Positions 58,901-64,000 of a stretch of DNA of 64,000 nucleotides are shown piece after piece. The notes under the pieces are model-generated. The model made no database searches. It was not told the origin of the DNA and saw only the letters and a program-made list of their open reading frames with translations. This DNA is from Apiospora phragmitis (taxonomy: Eukaryota; Ascomycota; Sordariomycetes; Amphisphaeriales; Apiosporaceae). A program made the translations under genes and the position numbers. Every line of letters starts with the position of its first letter. Positions within the stretch are counted from its first letter, which is position 1. Location of the stretch: positions 744,001-808,000 of the forward strand of contig JAQQWL010000016.1 in assembly GCA_038363925.1 (NCBI GenBank), read 5' to 3'.

Positions 58901-60276
58901 TCAAAGTAGGAACATTTGGAGCATCGTGCCAAAGCGGTTCATACATCTATCACACCGGTTGGGAAACCACCATGGTGAATGCGACGATACAGCATGGTGG
59001 GATCTTGCGATGTCATCAGGAGGGGTGGGTGTTGGGAAGCCGACCCATATCATTTGTGACTACTAGACCAACACGGCGCGCGGGATCGCCGAGTTTCTCG
59101 GGAATGAGAACGGACATGGAACTCCCAGATCACCCCCTCAAAAATGAGTCAGCCGATCGCATGATGGCAATGGTGTGGGAGGCCAAAAGTCGGGAAAGAA
59201 ACGAGAGAAGTCGAGAACGAAAAGAGTGATCTGGAATGGGGGGGTCATCGAAGGGTTTGGTGAGGGATGGGGGGAGGAGCAGCGAGTATGGGAATATGGG
59301 ATGGTGGTAATAGGTAGACTCGTAGAGCAAGACTGGAGCTCGGGCGCATGATTTGAGTTGGCAAAGTCTGGAGTAGGGAAGGAAGAGCTGTTATAATCGT
59401 CTCGACCAATCAGAAAAATGGCTGCCGGCCCACTCTGGGGGGATTTTTATTTTTATTCCAAGTAGCGTGAGGGGAGAGGTGGGAGGTGAGAGGTGAGAGG
59501 GCGAATAGTCAGTCAGTTGCACCTCTCACAAGTCCGGGCTAGGCGAGGCTGTGTGATAGAGACAAAACCGTTTTGGTTCTATTCTTCTAATAAGCTCTTG
59601 GAGCTGGCCCGGTCTAAGCCTAAACAAGTATGCAGAAGAGAAGAAACAGTGGCGTTTCATCTGCCACGAGACAGACGAGCGAGCAACATGGGAGTGCGGT
59701 ATTGGTGGCCCGGACAACGACACGAGAAGATGATTCTCATCTGCGAATCCACCGTCTGCTCTGGCACGGGTGGAAGAGCCTTGCGGATGCAGGCATGATA
59801 GGATCATCCACGGCAACGCTACCGTACCTAACCTGGACATGGACCCTTGAATCTATGTAACTACGTATGTACATGGCGGTGCTCTACAAGTATGTAGATG
59901 TGGCATCCTGGGAATCCCAGATAGACGGTCTGGCTTCTATCTATCTAGTGAGTGGTACGAGTGCAGCATGGTGAAGTGTGGAAAGACGGGATGGGAGAGG
60001 ATGGAGATGATGGGCGTCTGTCTGCCATCTGGAGCAAATGCATGGCTATCACTTACACGCAGTCCCCACCCTAGCTCATGTAATTGCCCTTGTCAGTCTA
60101 GCCCCAAAAGCCAAGACCACAAGCAGCAATTGGAGTAACAGCCTAGCGAACATGGGGGGACGCGTGAAAAAAGAGCGCTAAGGCGAAGCTAACTGCCCTT
60201 TTTTTACTGATCTGATTCCAAGGTTTACTGGCTAACTGCTACTGATTGTGCAGGACGGGCAAGAACCCCCCGCAAC
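55915..60276. other. Gene-poor region between the F-box and histone H1 genes
   Basis: 55.95-56.75 kb is AT-rich. A minus-strand frame at 56860-57273 (137 codons, containing FDLKCRQCTS and HRVRFWLWRCIDFVACSPRL) reads more protein-like than its surroundings and may be a gene remnant, but I cannot name it. The rest, including GA-rich DNA near 59.16-59.5 kb, shows no supported gene. The last part is the histone H1 upstream region. Confidence 0.45.
56860..57273 (-). pseudogene. Possible gene remnant, unidentified
   Basis: A 137-codon open frame near an AT-rich patch. It has a CxxC (KCRQC), a Trp/Arg-rich helix-like stretch and no obvious start context. No family is recognised, and the call rests only on a protein-like look and on position in an accessory-type island. 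Confidence 0.2.
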
Positions 60277-60284
60277 TATATAAA
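60277..60284 (+). promoter_or_regulatory. TATA box of the histone H1 gene
   Basis: TATATAAA about 200 nt before the H1 start codon, followed by CT-rich sequence and CACACA-rich leader DNA typical of strongly expressed fungal genes. Confidence 0.55.
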
Positions 60285-60485
60285 CATTGCTCCCGCTCTG
60301 CCCTCCCGCGTCCGACCACACACCCTCCCCTCTTGTTGTTCTCATACTCTCACACACGAATTACTTGCCAACAGCCGAACTCTTGCTCGATCCAATAATT
60401 GGTCCTGTTCACTCCCACTTCCAACCTCCAAAACAAACTATATAACCCGCCCACCTCCATAAACAACATACCCAACCATTTCGTA

Positions 60486-61508
60486 ATGGCTCCCAAGAAG
60501 GCTGAAGGCACTACTGCCCCCAAGACCAAGAGCGCCCATGCCTCTTACCAGGTGAGTTGCATCCAGCTATATGTCTTGACAGGCTCTACTACTACTTTTA
60601 CTATATTCCAAATGACTAACGCGATGCAGGACATGATCACCGAGGGCATTATTACTGTAAATACTACCGTCCCCCCATGCCGGCGCGTTGTCCTACGCGT
60701 GGTGCCCAGGGTAGCTCATGAGTCTTAGCTCAAGGCACCTGCTTGAGCCCGCGTTCACCCGTCATACGCTCCTTTCATTTATGTCCATGTTTGCTGACTC
60801 GATTTCCCATCGAACAGCTTAAGGAGCGCAACGGTTCCAGGTATGCATTACCCTATTCTGCACATGCTTGGCCAAATGCTAACCCACTCAATAGTCGCCA
60901 AGGTCTCAAGAAGTATGTCAAGGCTAACAACAACATCGTTGCCACAGAGAAGATGTTCGACTCTCTATTCAACAAGGCCTTGAAGGCTGGTGTTGAGAAG
61001 GGTGTCTTTGAGCAGCCCAAGGGTAAGTTCTGCACCGCCGAACGGACATGGCTCTTTTGTACTGCGCGCATGCTAATACTCTACTTTAGGTCCTTCTGGC
61101 CCTGTCAAGCTGTCCAAGAAGTCCAAGCCTGCTGCCGTGAAGAAGGAGGGTGAGAAGACTGCTGCGCCCAAGAAGGCTGCGGCACCGAAGAAGGCTGCCG
61201 TGCCCAAGAAGGCCGCTGCTGCCCCTAAGGAGCCCAAGGAGAAGAAGGAGAAGGAGACTACGGAGAAGAAGCCCACCGCCAAGAAGGCAGCTGCGCCGAA
61301 GAAGGCTGCTGCCGCACCCAAGAAGGCCGCCACCAAGAAGGAAGCCGCTCCTGCTGCCGAGAAGGCCGCCACCAAGACGAAGACTGGCCGTGTCAGCAAG
61401 CCCAAGGCCGCCGCGCCCGCCAAGAAGGCCGCCGCGCCCAAGAAGGCTGCTGCGCCCAAGAAGGCTGCAGCGAAGAAGGAAGCCCCCAAAGCTGAAGCTG
61501 CGGCGTGA
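60486..61508 (+). CDS. Linker histone H1
   Basis: Five exons with matching phases: 60486-60551, 60630-60656 (27 nt), 60818-60840 (23 nt), 60895-61022, 61090-61508; 220 residues. A short N-terminal tail (MAPKKAEGTTAPKTKSAHAS) leads into the winged-helix H15 domain (~residues 18-80: YQDMITEGIITLKERNGSSR, QGLKKYVKANNNIV, FNKALKAGVEKGVFEQPKG). A long Lys/Ala/Pro tail of repeated APKKAA units makes up the rest. The protein binds linker DNA at the nucleosome dyad and compacts chromatin; filamentous fungi usually have one H1 gene. A TATA box and a CT-rich leader suggest strong transcription. The first 45% of the gene is cut into very small exons, while the tail lies in one exon. Confidence 0.96.
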
Positions 61509-63691
61509 GCTGTTGCCTGATTTGATGTTTGGTTCTTTTCAGTGTAGCTTGGCTGGCGATTGGCGTTCACGGATCAGGGTACAAAGACCGCGTTTATTTC
61601 TATACGCGTAGGGATGGGATCGATTATTGTGATTTAGCAGGGACGGCTGGAAGGGTATCATTGTTTTACGGTGCCAGCGGCGCGCCCGGACAGCGATCCG
61701 CGTCGACTGAGTACGCGCCATGTTGAGAATATCGGTGTCCGTGCCCACATTACATATCTGCGCGGGGCCTTTCGGCTGCATCGTGCTCATGAGTGGGTGG
61801 CATGCGCTCAGCAGAGGTGGACATAGTTGCAGACGCATGGAAAGGCACTATGACGATGTGATGAGAACACTTGTAATTTATACCACCAACAATCAATGTG
61901 CGAGTCTCGCATTTTTAACCTTTTGATTTTCCCTTTCCTCTCTTAGGGGTATATACTACAGCCTCTTCGCATGATGGTGATGTGTACATTGCTACTTTTC
62001 AGATGAAACGCGCCTTCAGGTTGTCTTGTTTACATCATGGCAGACGCGGTGCCGGGCCTCAGACCCTGCCGGGGATTGGTATGGGATAGTGGCGGATGCT
62101 CTCTAACTTGTAGACCAAGTGGCAGAGCAATAGGGGCGTGTATCACGTGCAAGTGGGGTCTTTTATTCGAGAACCTCCGTACATACTTGGTAGGAATCAA
62201 TCAATCTCACGCCGCGGCATCATCGGATCCCATCTCATTCAGCTCAAGTCTTTCTCTGATGTATCTTGGCGTCTCGTACCCTGCCAGTGATGTGGTTGCT
62301 TCTTTTGCCTCTGTTGGCCTCAGCAACTCTAACAGTATCTCATATTTGAAGGCTGATACGACGTCGGGCAATGTGCAGATGGGCTCAGATTTCGACGGGA
62401 ACAGAAACGCTTATGAATGCAGCGCAGTCATGGTTGATTGCTTAGATTGCATGAGTCCACGTTGTTCGCTGCTCGTCTCACGGAACCTCTCTCTATTCAA
62501 GTCCTTAAGCGGGCAGTACTGGTAGATTGTAGGCAAAGGTTAGCAGTTTCAAAGTGCTTTGAACGTCATCACTTTCCCCCACCAGCTGTAGAGCTATGCG
62601 GAACATCGGTGAACCTTGTTGCCACGAAGTTAGAAGTTCCATGACATGATCCGGATCTGCCCAGAGCTGCTGCAAGTACATATGAACTGACACCTTGCCA
62701 ACGTATTGAAAACCAGCGAGGTAAAAATATGTCCCAAGTAGAGACCATAACCTTGAACACCATAGCTGGCGGGACTGCTGCTGGTCCAGGATATCCTAAA
62801 AGCTACCCGGGTATATGAAACGGAAGTATACCGACCAACCTCAGACCTAGAGTATGCTGTAGGAACACACTGCCGGGCAATTGGGGTCAAGCACAAGGAA
62901 CGGGGGTGCATTTGATGTGCACAGAACGTGCACTAGTGCCCACTTGGTACTACGGGAAGCAGAACAGGCAAACAAGCCAGAACCCCTGTTGCCCGTCACT
63001 TTGGAATAGTACGACTGAGGGGGTACACGTAAGCAACCTAGCAGATGCCTCGTGGCGTCAACCGTAATGGTTATGCCGGTAACAGGTAACCTTAGCACTG
63101 AGGTTACAGTAGGGGTCAATACCGCCTGCACTCACTTGGGAAGTGCTTGGGTTAATCAATTGGATCAAATGCAGGCAGGTAGGCAGGCAGATTCGGCCGA
63201 CCGACCGGCCGGTCTGGCTACATGTAATTTATTCTATGTTATCTGCGCACTCCCGCCCGCGAAGGAAAGGGCAAGGGAATGCTGCAGACGGTCGCTTACG
63301 CAGTCCAATGATTTTGGGGCTCAGTAGTGCAACATCAAGTCATAGACGCTTCTTATCTCCATTGTATTGATGGATTGAAAAGTCGGTAGCCTGAATCGAG
63401 TTCAGTCGTCGCCGTCGTCCAATCCCTTGTCCATTTCAACTTGCCATCGACCGGCTGCGGCTCTTTCTGTGGCCCAGTCCGAACTGCCCGCTACTTGCAT
63501 GCCTAAGGAGGGGAACGATCGCCGAGCCATCCATTTGGGACCCTGACGGCCTCGTCCCGTTCAAAGTTTCCGCAAAGCAGCTCCAGCACCCCAACACCAC
63601 GCCCATGTTATGGCCGGATAACATTCCAACCCCTACTTCCCCCAAGCCCTTTTAATCCCCATCATAATAGCCCTTCATTCTCCTGCCACCA
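61509..63691. other. Intergenic region after histone H1
   Basis: Holds the H1 3' UTR and, near the right end, the leader of the next gene. A 162-codon plus frame (62037-62525) lacks any feature. A GCAGGTAGGCAGGCAG run near 63174-63190 is the only visible local repeat. Confidence 0.5.
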
Positions 63692-64000
63692 TGTCCTCGA
63701 CATCGCCATCTTTCGGCTCCAATAATCCCTTTCGACGGAAAACCGGAGGCCCCTCTCCCTCGTCCGCCGCCATACCGAGCGGGTCCCCTGCCCCGAGCGC
63801 AAGCTTAGACAATCCAACACTATCGTCTGCCCCACGGCCACCGGTGACGACCTTCAGTACAGCCGTGCCAGAACACCAAGACAGACGCGATGACCCGATC
63901 CAGACAAAACCAAAGAAGATCGTGAAGAAGGTCCGCGTCCAATCACCGCCGCCGTCCTCGCCCGAGGATGCCGTACCCGTCACTACCTACTTCCCGCCCA
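63692..64000 (+). CDS. N-terminus of a conserved fungal protein of unknown function (3' end outside window)
   Basis: The frame is open from ATG at 63692 to the edge (103 residues). It begins MSSTSPSFGSNNPFRRKTGG, with an NPF tripeptide, continues as a Pro/Ser-rich disordered region and contains TKPKKIVKKVRVQSPPPSSP. I recall this N-terminal pattern (SNNPFRRK ... KKVRVQSPPPSSPE) from uncharacterised Sordariomycete proteins. NPF motifs bind EH domains of endocytic proteins, which makes a trafficking role possible but unproven. The ATG context (CCACCATGTC) is strong. Confidence 0.65.

Noticed and set aside
61073..61570. Ala/Phe-rich minus-strand frame that looks like a membrane protein
   Set aside because: It is the reverse of the Lys/Ala repeats of histone H1; AAGGCC-type codons read as Phe/Leu/Ala on the other strand.

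Overview
The window is nuclear DNA of a filamentous ascomycete (Pezizomycotina, most likely a Sordariomycete). The evidence is short introns of about 50-120 bp with GT...AG ends and CTAAC/CTGAC-type branch sites, moderately high GC, and ascomycete-type genes: Sec24, Cft2, histone H1, a WOPR regulator with an FCI C-terminus, and an SLAC1-family dicarboxylate transporter. I cannot name the genus. I saw no tRNA, rRNA, CRISPR array, intact transposon or secondary-metabolite backbone gene.

Layout. 0-20 kb carries seven genes, all on the minus strand: a partial coiled-coil protein with a PP1-docking-like motif, an unknown nuclear-type protein, a GPI-anchored GH128 beta-1,3-glucanase, a DHA1 MFS transporter, a Mae1-like C4-dicarboxylate transporter, a nine-exon secreted GH43 exo-beta-1,3-galactanase with a CBM35-like tail, and the mRNA 3'-processing factor Cft2/CPSF100. 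Sec24 (COPII coat) is on the plus strand at 20.7-23.9 kb and diverges from Cft2. A 6.6 kb gene-free stretch follows. Then come a fungal microbial-type PARG-like protein (minus) and a mitochondrial asparaginyl-tRNA synthetase (plus), arranged divergently.

From 35.3 to 48.5 kb I find no convincing gene. This 13 kb lies upstream of a Gti1/Pac2 (WOPR) developmental regulator resembling Aspergillus OsaA, and it holds short tandem repeats and a recurring TTAAGCTT motif. 49.8-60.5 kb is again sparse, with one F-box protein that has a hydrophobic C-terminus, flanked by AT-rich DNA. Histone H1 (five exons, two very small) and the start of a conserved fungal protein of unknown function close the window.

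The genes are mostly housekeeping (RNA 3'-end processing, secretion, mitochondrial translation, chromatin), mixed with carbohydrate and transport genes and one master regulator. They do not form an obvious pathway cluster.

The strongest anomaly is that four clearly coding genes (at 2.3, 17-20, 30-32 and 48-50 kb) show single-base frame breaks, several of them at G/C runs. This pattern looks like assembly indels, though one case could be an intron. The most interesting biology is the very long apparent regulatory region of the WOPR gene. I did not find a convincing wholly new system.
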